DNA from: Saprospiraceae bacterium
GTDB lineage: Bacteria > Bacteroidota > Bacteroidia > Chitinophagales > Saprospiraceae
Assembly (NCBI GenBank): GCA_016787415.1
Contig: JAEUUT010000092.1
Coordinates: forward strand, 21,470 to 85,469
DNA length: 64,000 nt
Reading direction: 5' to 3'
Shown: piece by piece, positions 41,560 to 51,485 of the stretch
Numbering within the stretch: position 1 is the stretch's first letter
Layout of the letters: the number at the start of each line of letters is the position of its first letter
Notes under the pieces: model-generated
Told to the model about the DNA's origin: nothing
Seen by the model: only the letters and a program-made list of their open reading frames with translations
Databases searched by the model: none
Position numbers and translations under genes: made by a program

Positions 41560-44055
41560 ATGCAAGAATCGAGGATTCTCCCCATCAACATTGAAGAAGA
41601 ACTAAAAACCGCGTACATCGACTATTCGATGTCGGTCATAGTGAGCCGTGCCCTGCCCGATGTGCGTGATGGTCTCAAGCCAGTACACCGCCGCGTTTTG
41701 TACGGCATGCTCGAACTTGGGCTTGGATACAACAAGCCTTATAAAAAATCGGCCCGTATCGTCGGTGAGGTACTGGGTAAATACCACCCCCACGGCGACG
41801 GCTCGGTGTACGATGCCATGGTACGTATGGCACAAGACTGGAGCCTGCGCTATCCTTTGGTAGATGGCCAGGGTAACTTCGGCAGTATGGACGGCGACTC
41901 TCCGGCGGCCATGCGTTATACAGAGGCTCGTCTGCGCCGTATTTCCGATGAAATTGTGGGCGATATTGAAAAGGAAACCGTTGATTTTCAACTTAACTTC
42001 GACGATTCCCTGGAAGAGCCATCTGTTATGCCTTCCAAAATTCCCAACCTGCTGATCAACGGTGCCTCGGGTATTGCTGTCGGCATGGCTACCAACATGA
42101 TGCCGCACAATTTGAGTGAAGTTTGTGCAGCGATCATCGCCACGGTCGACAATCCGGAAATCGACATAGAGGAACTGATGGAATATGTAAAGGCCCCTGA
42201 CTTTCCGACAGGTGGCATTATTTATGGCCTTAGCGGTGTGAAAGAAGGTTTGCGCACCGGCCGCGGCCGCTGCGTTGTTCGGGCTAAAACGGAAATTGAA
42301 ACAGACGACAAAGGACGTGAGTCCATTATCGTAACGGAGATTCCCTATCAGGTCAACAAAGCCATCCTGATTACGAAAATCGCCGAACTCGTCAACGAAA
42401 AAAGGGTACTCGGTATCAGCGATGTGCGCGACGAATCAAACCGCGAAGGTGTACGTGTGGTGATAGAAATCAAACGCGACGCCGCCGCCAATGTCATTCT
42501 GAGCCAGTTGTTCAAACTGACGCCGCTGCAAACCAGTTACGGTATCAACAATATTGCACTGGTAAATGGCCGTCCGCGCCAACTTAACCTCAAAGACCTG
42601 ATCGAGGAATTTATCAAATTCCGTATCGAAGTGGTGGTGCGCCGTACCCGCTACGAACTTCGCAAAGCAGAAGAACGCGCCCATATTCTGGAAGGCTTGC
42701 TCATTGCGCTCGATCACCTTGACGAGGTAATTAAACTGATTCGTGGATCCAAGGATGCCGAAGAAGCGCGTGAAGGTCTGATAAGCAAATTTGGGCTGAG
42801 TGAAATTCAGGCCAAGGCCATTCTCGCCATGCGCCTGCAGCAACTCACCGGCCTCGAGCGTGACAAGGTGAAACTGGAGTACGAGGAGTTGATGAAAAAA
42901 ATCGAGGAACTCCGTGCTATTCTGGCCGATGAAGGGCTGCAACGCCAGATTGTGAAGGATGAAACCACCGAAGTCAACGAGCGTTATGGCGACAAACGCC
43001 TGACCAGCATCGAAATCAACGAAGCCGACATCAGCATTGAAGACCTGATCGAAGACGAGGAGGTTGTTATCACCATCAGCCATGCCGGTTATATCAAACG
43101 TACCCCGATCAGCGAATACCGCGCTCAGGGTCGTGGTGGTCGTGGCGCCCAGGGCGTGCGTACCCGCGATGAAGATTTTGTGGAACACATGTTTACCGCT
43201 ACCAACCACAATTCGTTGCTGCTCTTTACGGAAAGCGGGCGTTGTTTCTGGCTCAAGGTGTACGAAATCCCGGAAGGCGCCAAAGCCACTGCCGGTCGCG
43301 TTATTCAAAACCTGCTGAATATTCCGAAAGAAGACAAAGTGCGTGCCTATATTATTGTGCGCAATCTTCAGGATGAAGAATTCATTAATAACCATTACAT
43401 CATTTTCTGTACCAAACGTGGACAGATAAAAAAGACCCTTCTGGAAGAATATTCCCGTCCGCGTCAGGGTGGTATCAACGCCATCGGTATCAACGAAGGC
43501 GATGCGCTGATTGAGGCCAAATTGACCAATGGCAAAAACGAGATTATCCTGGCTGTACAAAGTGGTAAAGCCATTCGTTTTAATGAAGATGATGTACGTT
43601 CGATGGGTCGTACCGCTGCGGGCGTACGCGGCATCCGGGTGGATGATGAAGGCGGCGACGCCGTGGTAGGTATGGTATGCGTCGATCCGACAGATACCAC
43701 TACCAGCATTCTGGTTGTCTCGGAAAAAGGTATGGGCAAACGCTCGGCACTGGAAGACTACCGCACACAAAGCCGCGGTGGCAAGGGCGTGAAAACCATG
43801 AATATCACGGGAAAAACTGGCCACTTGGTCGCTATCAAGACCGTTACAGACAACAATGACCTGATGATTACCACGACCTCCGGTATCACCATCCGTACTT
43901 CGGCTGATGAACTCCGCGTGATGGGCCGTGCCACACAAGGCGTTAAGTTGATCCGCCTGGAGGAAAATGACAACATCGCCGATGTAACAGTAGTGAGTTC
44001 TGCCGAAGAAGAAAACCTGCCAACAGAAGGTGAAAACATCGCAACTGAAGAGTAG
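41560..44055 (+). CDS. gyrA: DNA gyrase subunit A
   Basis: The 831-residue A subunit breaks and rejoins DNA in the type IIA topoisomerase. The N-terminus [22 protein letters not shown] is standard, the catalytic Tyr120 lies in AMRYTEARL, and a beta-pinwheel C-terminal domain includes the GyrA-box-like QSRGGKGV. In the quinolone-resistance region the sequence is [13 protein letters not shown], so Gly81 stands where many species have Ser (E. coli Ser83); Asp85 (E. coli Asp87) is kept. Length is typical of the phylum. No gyrB is in the window. Confidence 0.97.
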   Translation: MQESRILPINIEEELKTAYIDYSMSVIVSRALPDVRDGLKPVHRRVLYGMLELGLGYNKPYKKSARIVGEVLGKYHPHGDGSVYDAMVRMAQDWSLRYPLVDGQGNFGSMDGDSPAAMRYTEARLRRISDEIVGDIEKETVDFQLNFDDSLEEPSVMPSKIPNLLINGASGIAVGMATNMMPHNLSEVCAAIIATVDNPEIDIEELMEYVKAPDFPTGGIIYGLSGVKEGLRTGRGRCVVRAKTEIETDDKGRESIIVTEIPYQVNKAILITKIAELVNEKRVLGISDVRDESNREGVRVVIEIKRDAAANVILSQLFKLTPLQTSYGINNIALVNGRPRQLNLKDLIEEFIKFRIEVVVRRTRYELRKAEERAHILEGLLIALDHLDEVIKLIRGSKDAEEAREGLISKFGLSEIQAKAILAMRLQQLTGLERDKVKLEYEELMKKIEELRAILADEGLQRQIVKDETTEVNERYGDKRLTSIEINEADISIEDLIEDEEVVITISHAGYIKRTPISEYRAQGRGGRGAQGVRTRDEDFVEHMFTATNHNSLLLFTESGRCFWLKVYEIPEGAKATAGRVIQNLLNIPKEDKVRAYIIVRNLQDEEFINNHYIIFCTKRGQIKKTLLEEYSRPRQGGINAIGINEGDALIEAKLTNGKNEIILAVQSGKAIRFNEDDVRSMGRTAAGVRGIRVDDEGGDAVVGMVCVDPTDTTTSILVVSEKGMGKRSALEDYRTQSRGGKGVKTMNITGKTGHLVAIKTVTDNNDLMITTTSGITIRTSADELRVMGRATQGVKLIRLEENDNIADVTVVSSAEEENLPTEGENIATEE

Positions 44056-44148
44056 TTTTGACGGCATTAACCAAGTATTAGCAACCTTTTTCTGAAAATC
44101 GCGTCTCGAATACGATTTTCAACAAACATTACAATTTTCGAACAGACC

Positions 44149-45468
44149 ATGAAAAAAGTCCTTTTTGCCCTTCTGGGCTTCTTGTCGATAACCGTTGCCG
44201 CACAGGCACAGGAAGACGGTCCGAAACTCGTCAAACAAGCCAGCAAAGCCTTGATTACCTATAACCAGGACCCAACAGGCAACAAAGCCAAACTGGCTGA
44301 AGCCATTCAAAAGATCGACCAGGCTATGCAATCACCTGAAGTACAGGCCGACGCTGGCGCGTGGCTGATCCGTGGCGATATTTACAACCGTCGACTCGAC
44401 AGCGATATTGCAGCACAGGTATTGAACCCGCAAGCACCTTTTACAGGCGATAATGACGCACTCCAGGCTTTCGAAGCCTACAAAAAAGCGTATGAAACGC
44501 CCACTGCAAAAAAATACGAAAAAGCGGACGCACTCAAAGGCGTTCAAAACGTACAAGGCTCGCTGATCAATATCGGTGGCGCGAAATACGCTGAAAAAGA
44601 GTATGACAAAGCCTATCTCTCCTACGAGGCATCTTTGAAAGCGCACTTCATTATTGTGGAAGGCAAAGGCAAAAGCGTACTGGAAGAGCCAACAATTCTG
44701 AACGACCAGAAATACTTCACCGCCATGATTGCCTCTATGGCTAAACGTTGTAAGGATGCCGTTCCTTACCTCGAAGAACTGGTAAAACTGGACTCTGCAA
44801 AAGCCTTCGAACCCCTTTACAACTGCAAAATGGATTTGGGTGACGAAGCCGGTGCAGAAAAAGTCCTGGCTGAAGGTCGCCAAAAATTCCCGGAAGACTC
44901 CGGCCTGCTTTTTGCCGAAATCAACTCCTACCTGAAAAAAGGTAAACTCGACGTTTTGACCGATCGCCTCAAACAGGCTATCAAACAGGAGCCAAACAAC
45001 ATTGCACTCTATGTTACCCTGGGCAACGTGTACGACAACCTGTACCAGGCCATGATCAAGGATAAAAACGACGCGAAAGCAACGGAATATTTCAACGAAG
45101 CCAAGAGTAACTACGAACAGGCAAGCAGCAAAGACCCGCAAAATGTGGATGCTATCTACTCGCTGGGCGCTCTGTACTACAACAAGGCAGCCGTACGCAC
45201 GCAGGAAATCAATTCCATGCCCGACGACTTCTCTTCCGCTGGTTTGAAAAAAATGAAAGCATTGCGCGATGAAGTTATGGGACTGTTTGACCAGGCGCTT
45301 CCTTATTTCCAGAAAGCAGAAGGTATCAATCCCAATGATGTGAACACGCTGATCGCACTCAACGAGATTTATGCCCGTAAGGAAGATGAACTGTCGCTTG
45401 AGTTTAAAAAACGCCTGGAAGTGGTGAAAGGCGGCGGCAAAAACGCCTCCTCTTATTTCAAAAAGTAA
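44149..45468 (+). CDS. Periplasmic TPR-repeat protein
   Basis: A 439-residue protein with signal peptide (VAAQAQEDG), then TPR-like helical repeats: YDKAYLSYEASLKAH, AFEPLYNCKMDLGDEAGAEK, ALYVTLGNVYDNLYQAMIKD, DAIYSLGALYYNKAA. It resembles the secreted tetratricopeptide proteins common in Bacteroidota that support envelope complexes. It lies 93 bases after gyrA; a separate promoter is likely. A strong hairpin follows the stop. No specific partner can be named. Confidence 0.88.
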   Translation: MKKVLFALLGFLSITVAAQAQEDGPKLVKQASKALITYNQDPTGNKAKLAEAIQKIDQAMQSPEVQADAGAWLIRGDIYNRRLDSDIAAQVLNPQAPFTGDNDALQAFEAYKKAYETPTAKKYEKADALKGVQNVQGSLINIGGAKYAEKEYDKAYLSYEASLKAHFIIVEGKGKSVLEEPTILNDQKYFTAMIASMAKRCKDAVPYLEELVKLDSAKAFEPLYNCKMDLGDEAGAEKVLAEGRQKFPEDSGLLFAEINSYLKKGKLDVLTDRLKQAIKQEPNNIALYVTLGNVYDNLYQAMIKDKNDAKATEYFNEAKSNYEQASSKDPQNVDAIYSLGALYYNKAAVRTQEINSMPDDFSSAGLKKMKALRDEVMGLFDQALPYFQKAEGINPNDVNTLIALNEIYARKEDELSLEFKKRLEVVKGGGKNASSYFKK

Positions 45469-45490
45469 AAATTTGCCGGATTAAATAACA

Positions 45491-45530
45491 GAGGCACAAG
45501 CGAAAGTCATCCCGACTTTGCTTGTGCCTC
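45491..45530 (+). terminator. Hairpin after TPR gene, possible terminator
   Basis: GAGGCACAAGC pairs with GCTTGTGCCTC, extended by AAAGTC/GACTTT across one bulged G (17 bp in all). It lies 22 bases after the stop at 45468 and is followed by only a short T-rich stretch (TCGTGTTTGA), so termination is plausible but not certain. Confidence 0.6.
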
Positions 45531-45561
45531 TCGTGTTTGATACATCACAGACAAGGTTGGT

Positions 45562-46332
45562 ATGAAACCCGTTTTTTCCATCATCACAGTAGTTTACAAT
45601 GGCGGTTCGCTGCTGGCGGGCACCATCGAGAGTGTATTGCAACAAACGTTTTCATCCATCGAATACATCCTTGTAGACGGCGCATCCAAGGACAATTCTT
45701 TGGAAATTATTCGTGCTGCGGCTATGCGCAGTACCAATGTGCGCTGGATTTCAGAGCCCGACAAAGGCCTGTATGATGCCATGAACAAGGGACTGGCGCT
45801 CGCTACAGGCGATTTCGTATGGTTCCTGAATGCCGGCGATCACCTGCACGCTCCCGATACGGCTGAAAAAGTGGCAGCATGTATTTCAAAACAAACCGAT
45901 GTGCTCTACGGAGAAACCCTTTTGGTAAACGACCTGCGGCAACCTGCAGGCGCCATGAGCGAACTTAGCACACGCCAAATCCCTGCGCACCTTCAATGGC
46001 AAAGTTATCTGGGCGGCATGCTGGTAGTACACCAGTCTTTTATAGCACGCCGGGATTTGGCGCCCGCTTACATAGAACAAAACATGTGCGCCGACTTTGA
46101 CTGGTGCATCCAAATCCTGAAAAAAAGCCGTGAGAATGTCAATACCGGCATTATTCTGACCGATTACCTGATGGGAGGATTGTCAAAACAACGGCATCGC
46201 CAAAGCCTGAAGGATCGATTTGCGGTAATGCGCAAACATTTCGGCCTCCTCCCTACCCTGCTGGCACATGCCAAAATTGTGCTTCGTGCCGCCTGGCACC
46301 GACTGAGCAGGTTGGGGAAACCAAGTTATTGA
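45562..46332 (+). CDS. Glycosyltransferase family 2
   Basis: A 256-residue cytoplasmic GT-A enzyme. FSIITVVYNGGSLLAGTIESV is the nucleotide-sugar-binding start, YILVDGASKDNS contains the first Asp, WISEPDKGLYDAMNKGLALATGDFVWFLNAGD gives the DxD-equivalent (NAGD), and MCADFDWCIQIL the acceptor-side Asp/Glu region. The EPDKGLYDAMNKG stretch is typical of enzymes of LPS or capsule assembly. It stands alone rather than in a polysaccharide cluster. It converges on the AraC gene with six bases between stops. Confidence 0.92.
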   Translation: MKPVFSIITVVYNGGSLLAGTIESVLQQTFSSIEYILVDGASKDNSLEIIRAAAMRSTNVRWISEPDKGLYDAMNKGLALATGDFVWFLNAGDHLHAPDTAEKVAACISKQTDVLYGETLLVNDLRQPAGAMSELSTRQIPAHLQWQSYLGGMLVVHQSFIARRDLAPAYIEQNMCADFDWCIQILKKSRENVNTGIILTDYLMGGLSKQRHRQSLKDRFAVMRKHFGLLPTLLAHAKIVLRAAWHRLSRLGKPSY

Positions 46333-46338
46333 ACTTTT

Positions 46339-47490
46339 CTAACTGCCCTGGCTGGATTTGCCAGGCGCCTGGATGGTATGATCTGTCCGGGCGTGTTGTT
46401 GCCTGAACACCGTGGGTGTTATGCCCGTCGCTTTCTTGAAGGCTGTATTGAATGACACCTTGTTGTTGAAACCCACCGCATAGGCAACTTCTATGACATT
46501 CAGAGCGCTTCTATTGTGTTCAGCCAGCAGTTTTTGGGCTTCTTCGATTCTCAGTCCATTGATGTAATCGAAAAAGGTACCATCTGTGCAGGCGTTTATG
46601 ACCTGTGAAACATGGTGCTTGGAGGCATTCAAGCGCTGTGACAAGGTATCCAGATTCAGGTCAGGGTTTCGGTACAATTGCTCTGTTTCCATCACTTGTG
46701 CCAGCCTTCCAAAAAGGGATTGGATGGCAGCGTCTGTCAAACCCGAATTTCGGTACTTTGTCACAGGTGCTGTTTCCAGTATTTTATATCCCTGAAAAAC
46801 TGCCGGCCTGATGTACCCTGCAATGGCAATCAGGTAAATGAACAGCGTCATCGCAAGCGAAATGTGGTAGTCCCAGTTTCGGTCAAAAAAGTCAAACCTG
46901 ATCAGGATATAATAACTGGTGTAGGCAAGGGCATAACCAAGCATAAACGTATTGAGCCAGTAGGCCCAGCCTTTGCTTTGCCCCACATGGGGTTGGCGAA
47001 GGAGGTAAATATAATTCCAGATCGTATAGGATAACAAATGAACAATGCTCCCCCAGATGCAAACAAGGCTTTGCCAGGAGGGCACAGGTGAAAAGGCTGC
47101 TCCGGACATGACATTGATTTTTACCCAGCCAGGAAGCGTGTAGTATGGCATGTAAATGCCCACACATACCAGAAATGGAATCAGGTGCAAGCCCCCCCAT
47201 TTCAATTGAATAGTCCTCTGGTCAAACACAAGCCGGAAATACCACCAAAGCAATGGCCCGAACAAAAATGGGAACCCGAGACTGATATTGGCCCAGTGAA
47301 TAAATTTTTTCATGTATCCAGTCCAGAACAATACATACTCCGTCATGGTAAGTGCAAACAACAACAAAATAGCGGCCAGCAACTTGTTGGGCTTGTATTT
47401 TGAAAAACCGAATACCAATGCCAGCAGCAATCCTTGTGCTGCACTGATTACAAAAACGACGGTCCAGGCACTGAAGGATGGTTCCTGCAT
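46339..47490 (-). CDS. Membrane-bound AraC-type transcription factor
   Basis: A 383-residue protein. The N-terminal 225 residues contain about seven membrane helices. The C-terminal AraC DNA-binding domain (about 270-370) has two helix-turn-helix motifs: LDTLSQRLNASKHHVSQVIN and VIEVAYAVGFNNKVSFNTAFKKATGITPTVFR. The domain ends with the family's usual F-N-x-x-F-K pattern. Such fusions are common in Bacteroidota and are thought to sense a membrane or periplasmic signal. Target genes are unknown. A perfect -7 box lies 26 bases upstream. Confidence 0.92.
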   Translation of the reverse strand: MQEPSFSAWTVVFVISAAQGLLLALVFGFSKYKPNKLLAAILLLFALTMTEYVLFWTGYMKKFIHWANISLGFPFLFGPLLWWYFRLVFDQRTIQLKWGGLHLIPFLVCVGIYMPYYTLPGWVKINVMSGAAFSPVPSWQSLVCIWGSIVHLLSYTIWNYIYLLRQPHVGQSKGWAYWLNTFMLGYALAYTSYYILIRFDFFDRNWDYHISLAMTLFIYLIAIAGYIRPAVFQGYKILETAPVTKYRNSGLTDAAIQSLFGRLAQVMETEQLYRNPDLNLDTLSQRLNASKHHVSQVINACTDGTFFDYINGLRIEEAQKLLAEHNRSALNVIEVAYAVGFNNKVSFNTAFKKATGITPTVFRQQHARTDHTIQAPGKSSQGS

Positions 47491-47515
47491 GTTTTCATAG
47501 CAATTTTATACAGGT

Positions 47516-47523
47516 CAAAAGTA
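47516..47523 (-). promoter_or_regulatory. -7-type promoter box for the AraC-type gene
   Basis: The minus strand reads TACTTTTG, an exact TAnnTTTG match, 26 bases before the ATG at 47490. Confidence 0.5.
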
Positions 47524-47648
47524 GAGCCTGTGCGGATGAAATACACGGTTTCGTAGTATCAGAAATGGTAAGGTTTATCGGATTTACCCGTTTTTCTCTG
47601 GTTCCGGGAATAGTTTGCATTTATTTTCTCGCAAACAAATAGCAACAC

Positions 47649-49394
47649 ATGAAACGACTTCTTCTTTTGCTGCTGATCATCCGCTGTGTTGATTTGCAGG
47701 CACAACAGCCTGTTTTTTTCCGTATCACGGATACTGCTAATCCCGTTGTTACCTTTTCCAACACACCCGCACCATACAAGGGACTCGCCTGGATAGACCT
47801 GGATGATGACAATTTGCCCGATTTATTCATGAGTCAGCGCTTTTTGTTTCACAACGACGGCAACGGGCAATTTACACAACTTGTCAGTGTAGCAGGTGCG
47901 CAGGGCGGCCAGGGCGCGGCCGGCTCGAGTTGGGGCGATATTAATAACGACGGCCTGATTGATTGTATAACAGCCAGCAGCAGTTCGGCTATGCACCTCA
48001 ATAATGGTAATGCTTCTTTCACCGTAGCAACAGGCAATGTGCCCGAACTGGCGGGTTTTGCAGCATGGGATTGTGCCCTTGCAGATGCAGACAACAATGG
48101 CTTGCTTGATCTGCTGTTTGTGCATGCAGAAGGGTTTCATGCCACAGGGCCTTTCCCTTGCAAGTTTTACCTGCAAACGAGTCCAGGTGTTTTTACCGCG
48201 CAAAGCGATTATGAATTCACGGATATGAACGATCCGTACACCGTTCCTACATGGACAGATTATGACCTGGATGGCGACCTCGATCTATTTATTGGCGCCG
48301 GCCCCGGCAACGGATTAGGGCCCGACTATCGGTATAAAAACCTGTTGAAAGAAACCGGTACGTTCTCTCTGCAACGCTTGACGGCTGCGCCTTTTAATTT
48401 GATGGAGAATGGCCAGGTCTACAATTTCATCGACTTTGACAACGACGGTGATATGGACGGTTTTCTAACCAATTACGTGGGCGTTGTTTCCAGATTCTGG
48501 AAAAATGAAAATGGAACGCTCACTTCCGTCTCCATGCCTTTTACGCAAAGTGCCAGCGCGTATCTTTCCAATGTGTGGGGCGATGTGGACAACGACGGCG
48601 ACCTCGATGTGCTGATTGCAACGGATGGCACGCCCAATGTTACCCTGTACAGAAACAATGGGAGCGGAGGTTTTCTGTCAGCACAACTGGCGGGCAGTGC
48701 TGACAGCACCGTTTGTGGTATCGGCCTGGCAGACTATGATAACGACGGCGACCTCGATATGGCTACCAACGGGCCGCTGGGAGGACGCGCGCTGTTTCGC
48801 AACGACAACCTGGCAGCCGGCCGCCACTGGATAGCCTTCAAACTAACTGGTGTAAACAGCAATCGCTCTGCTATTGGCGCCAGAATACGGGTAAAATCGA
48901 GCCTGAATGGCCAATCCGTGTGGCAAATCAGAGAAGTGCTGGCCCATAATTCATTTCAAACACAAAGCGATTTGCGTCAGCATTTCGGGCTAAAAGATGC
49001 CCTGAATATCGACTCTGTTGAAATTTCCTGGCCATCGGGGCTGACACAATCTTTTGGAGCCTTGTCTGCCGATCATATCTACCGGATTACCGAAGGCGAG
49101 CAACCAGAAGATGTATCGGCTACCCACGATGCAATGGCTGAAATACCCGAAATCAGGATTTCACCCAACCCGGGGACGGGCGTTTTTCAAATAACAATTG
49201 GCAACATGCCCTCGGACGTGCAAGGCATCACTTTGCAGGATATGCAGGGCAAAACAATGGAGGCAGATATTCACCGGTTTCAGGAGGGCAAGTATGAAAT
49301 CAAACTATCGGAAACAGTGCCGGCTGGTTTGTATCTGCTTCGTGTGCATTTTTCCACAGGGCTAACTGCTTCAAAATCAATTATTAAACACTGA
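47649..49394 (+). CDS. Secreted FG-GAP/ASPIC-UnbV protein with T9SS domain
   Basis: A 581-residue protein with signal peptide (DLQAQ). A beta-propeller of FG-GAP/VCBS repeats follows, each with Asp-rich calcium-binding loops (DLDDDNLPDLF, DADNNGLLDLL, DYDLDGDLDLF, DFDNDGDMDGF, DVDNDGDLDVL, DYDNDGDLDMA). An ASPIC/UnbV domain (about 395-480, GRHWIAFKLTGVNSNRSAIG, VEISWPSG) and a type-A T9SS domain (EIRISPNPGTGVFQITIG) complete it. It is likely exported to the surface, where the propeller may bind protein or carbohydrate. It is followed by a good terminator. Confidence 0.93.
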   Translation: MKRLLLLLLIIRCVDLQAQQPVFFRITDTANPVVTFSNTPAPYKGLAWIDLDDDNLPDLFMSQRFLFHNDGNGQFTQLVSVAGAQGGQGAAGSSWGDINNDGLIDCITASSSSAMHLNNGNASFTVATGNVPELAGFAAWDCALADADNNGLLDLLFVHAEGFHATGPFPCKFYLQTSPGVFTAQSDYEFTDMNDPYTVPTWTDYDLDGDLDLFIGAGPGNGLGPDYRYKNLLKETGTFSLQRLTAAPFNLMENGQVYNFIDFDNDGDMDGFLTNYVGVVSRFWKNENGTLTSVSMPFTQSASAYLSNVWGDVDNDGDLDVLIATDGTPNVTLYRNNGSGGFLSAQLAGSADSTVCGIGLADYDNDGDLDMATNGPLGGRALFRNDNLAAGRHWIAFKLTGVNSNRSAIGARIRVKSSLNGQSVWQIREVLAHNSFQTQSDLRQHFGLKDALNIDSVEISWPSGLTQSFGALSADHIYRITEGEQPEDVSATHDAMAEIPEIRISPNPGTGVFQITIGNMPSDVQGITLQDMQGKTMEADIHRFQEGKYEIKLSETVPAGLYLLRVHFSTGLTASKSIIKH

Positions 49395-49456
49395 AAACAG
49401 TGTAGCCACACCTGTCAGGCATGGCCACACTTCACAGAAAGTTTGGTATGGTGAAT

Positions 49457-49486
49457 GCCCCGGCAAAAGTGCCGGGGCTATTCTTT
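49457..49486 (+). terminator. Rho-independent terminator after the ASPIC/UnbV gene
   Basis: GCCCCGGCA (49457-49465) and TGCCGGGGC (49470-49478) pair perfectly around AAAG, followed by TATTCTTTA. It lies 63 bases past the stop at 49394 and just before the stop of the convergent gene. Confidence 0.75.
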
Positions 49487-51449
49487 ATTTTCGAAGTGAA
49501 TTTATCCAGATGGCTATTTTTTCAATGTCCTTTTTCGGCACATGCGCCATCGGGGCCATCGGGGTGTAGTCGGGCCAGTGCTCGGGTTTGGGGTTGTGTA
49601 CCAGCGATACGATTTGTGCCGTCGTGTATTTCCGTTTGGCAACTTCTGTGTAGGCAGGGCCGACAGATCTTTCGCTGATTTTATGGCAGGCGGTACAGGT
49701 ATGCTTGGTTAGTAAGGCAAGCGCTTCTTTTTCGGTTACGACCTGTTGCTTAGGCGCGCTTGACTTCTGTGTTTTTTTTGCTTCTCCTTCTGTGGAAGGG
49801 CCCGCCTCTTTCATTTGTTTGTCGGGCGTATTGGCAGCAGCGCCCGGGTCGTTTATGGCGGCTTTGGTTTTAGGTTTGGTGGCGGCTGTCAGGGGGAAAT
49901 CTGCTTTGGCGCCTTCCGGAATGGCATTCAGCGTATAATATGCCGCACCATGCAACAAGGGCAGTTTTTCAGCAACGGAGCGAATTCCTTCCGGCTTGAT
50001 GTCGTGAATATACCCCTCCCGTAATCCATCCACTACAATACGGACTTTCATGCCATCAGCGCTGAGTCGGGCGCCCCGAACGGCATTTTCTTCATATCCG
50101 ATGATGGGGCTGCCATACACCGGGTGGTATTTGTAAGCGTAACTGGTTACGGTATAATTTGCCACTTTTTCGGCACTCGCCTTATCTACCGCTTGTGTAA
50201 ACTCAATTTCAAAACCATCCGGCATCGCCCTGACGGCTTTCATTTCAAATGGCACCTGCCCTGTCCACACAAGGCGTTCGAGGGCATACGGTTCCTTGCC
50301 GGTGCTGCCCCAGCCCCGGTTGGTGCCGCCAACGTACAAGGTATGATCGGTTCCCCAACTCATTCGAAGCACACCCGAACGGAAACCGCTGCGAAAATCG
50401 AAGGATGCTCCCTGGTATTCACCTTTTACTTTTTCCAGAAAAACGCGCGCAATTTTTGACATACCCTGATCGCCCACCAACAACTGGCCGGCAAAAGGCC
50501 CAAAAGCGCCACCGGTTTCATCACTTATGATTTCAGAAGTAGAAACGCCCAGAATACCATGTGGCAGCCACACCGCAGGGGCTTTGATCTGTTTGTCCGG
50601 ATACAAGCGATGCGCCATATCATACATGGTATTCGCAGGTTCGTCTTTGATGTATTCGGGTTTTACGTTTGGGTCGTCGCGTGGGTCTATTTGTTTAAAA
50701 ACCAATTCCTTGCGCATTTTCACTGGCGATTCTGGTCGGTCGGCCCATGCCAATGATGCCGGGTGCCCGGCAAAATCGCCGCGTTCGATGTGGCTCACAA
50801 AGCCGGAGCCCATCCAGTCGCCCTGGTTATCGCCATAAAAAAACTCGCCGTCTACCGAACCGATGCCACATGGCGAGCGCATGCCCGCAGCAAATGGTTC
50901 CATATGTCCGTCTTCACTTATTTTCATGGTCCAGCCGCGCCAGGGCACGATTGATTTGCCAGCCCACCAGTCGGAACTTCCAAAACTCACATTTCCGGTT
51001 ACCCAGAAGGAACCATCTGCGGCTAATTTTGGGCCGAAACTGTATTCATGGTAGTGGCCGGATATAGGCCAGGCATATACCGTTTCATAGCGGTCGGCCT
51101 CTCCGTCGCCGTTTCTATCGACTAATTTGGTCAACTCACCTCGCTGTGCACAGTATAATTCGCCGTTTTTGCAGGCCAGCCCAAGAATTTCGTGCAAACC
51201 CGATGCAAAGCGGCGGTAATTGGGGTGTACAGAAGCCGGATTTTCAATAATCCACACCTCCCCGCGGCGGGTACTGACGGCAATACTGCCGTTCGGCATG
51301 GTGCAAACACCGCCAGCCTCCAGAATGATACCTTCCGGAATGGGTACTTTGATGATTTTATAATAAGAGTCTTCCGTTGGCAGAATCGGCTGTGCAGTCA
51401 GCGTTTGAAGGGCAAGTAAACAGACCGAAATGGAAAGAAAGTATTTCAT
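49485..51449 (-). CDS. Sugar-dehydrogenase-like beta-propeller with cytochrome c domain
   Basis: A 654-residue exported protein (signal peptide to about LTAQ). The main part is a beta-propeller like those in PQQ-linked glucose/sorbosone dehydrogenase relatives: GGVCTMPNGSIAVSTRRGEVW, LVDRNGDGEADRYETVY, GMRSPCGIGSVDGEFFYGDNQGDW and PHGILGVSTSEIISDE. A Lys/Pro/Ala-rich linker (about 515-565) leads to a cytochrome c domain with CTACH (585-589) for haem and Met631 or Met634 as axial ligand. The start at 51449 was chosen for its signal peptide. It is 36 bases after the DUF1080 gene, in the same direction. The substrate is unproven. Confidence 0.88.
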   Translation of the reverse strand: MKYFLSISVCLLALQTLTAQPILPTEDSYYKIIKVPIPEGIILEAGGVCTMPNGSIAVSTRRGEVWIIENPASVHPNYRRFASGLHEILGLACKNGELYCAQRGELTKLVDRNGDGEADRYETVYAWPISGHYHEYSFGPKLAADGSFWVTGNVSFGSSDWWAGKSIVPWRGWTMKISEDGHMEPFAAGMRSPCGIGSVDGEFFYGDNQGDWMGSGFVSHIERGDFAGHPASLAWADRPESPVKMRKELVFKQIDPRDDPNVKPEYIKDEPANTMYDMAHRLYPDKQIKAPAVWLPHGILGVSTSEIISDETGGAFGPFAGQLLVGDQGMSKIARVFLEKVKGEYQGASFDFRSGFRSGVLRMSWGTDHTLYVGGTNRGWGSTGKEPYALERLVWTGQVPFEMKAVRAMPDGFEIEFTQAVDKASAEKVANYTVTSYAYKYHPVYGSPIIGYEENAVRGARLSADGMKVRIVVDGLREGYIHDIKPEGIRSVAEKLPLLHGAAYYTLNAIPEGAKADFPLTAATKPKTKAAINDPGAAANTPDKQMKEAGPSTEGEAKKTQKSSAPKQQVVTEKEALALLTKHTCTACHKISERSVGPAYTEVAKRKYTTAQIVSLVHNPKPEHWPDYTPMAPMAHVPKKDIEKIAIWINSLRK

Positions 51450-51485
51450 AAAATGCATGAAACTGGATTTGAACATGAAAGTAAA

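Noticed and set aside
42436..44067. 543-residue open frame antisense to gyrA
   Set aside because: It lies entirely opposite a clear gyrA gene, has no recognisable motif, and its length follows from codon bias of the sense gene.
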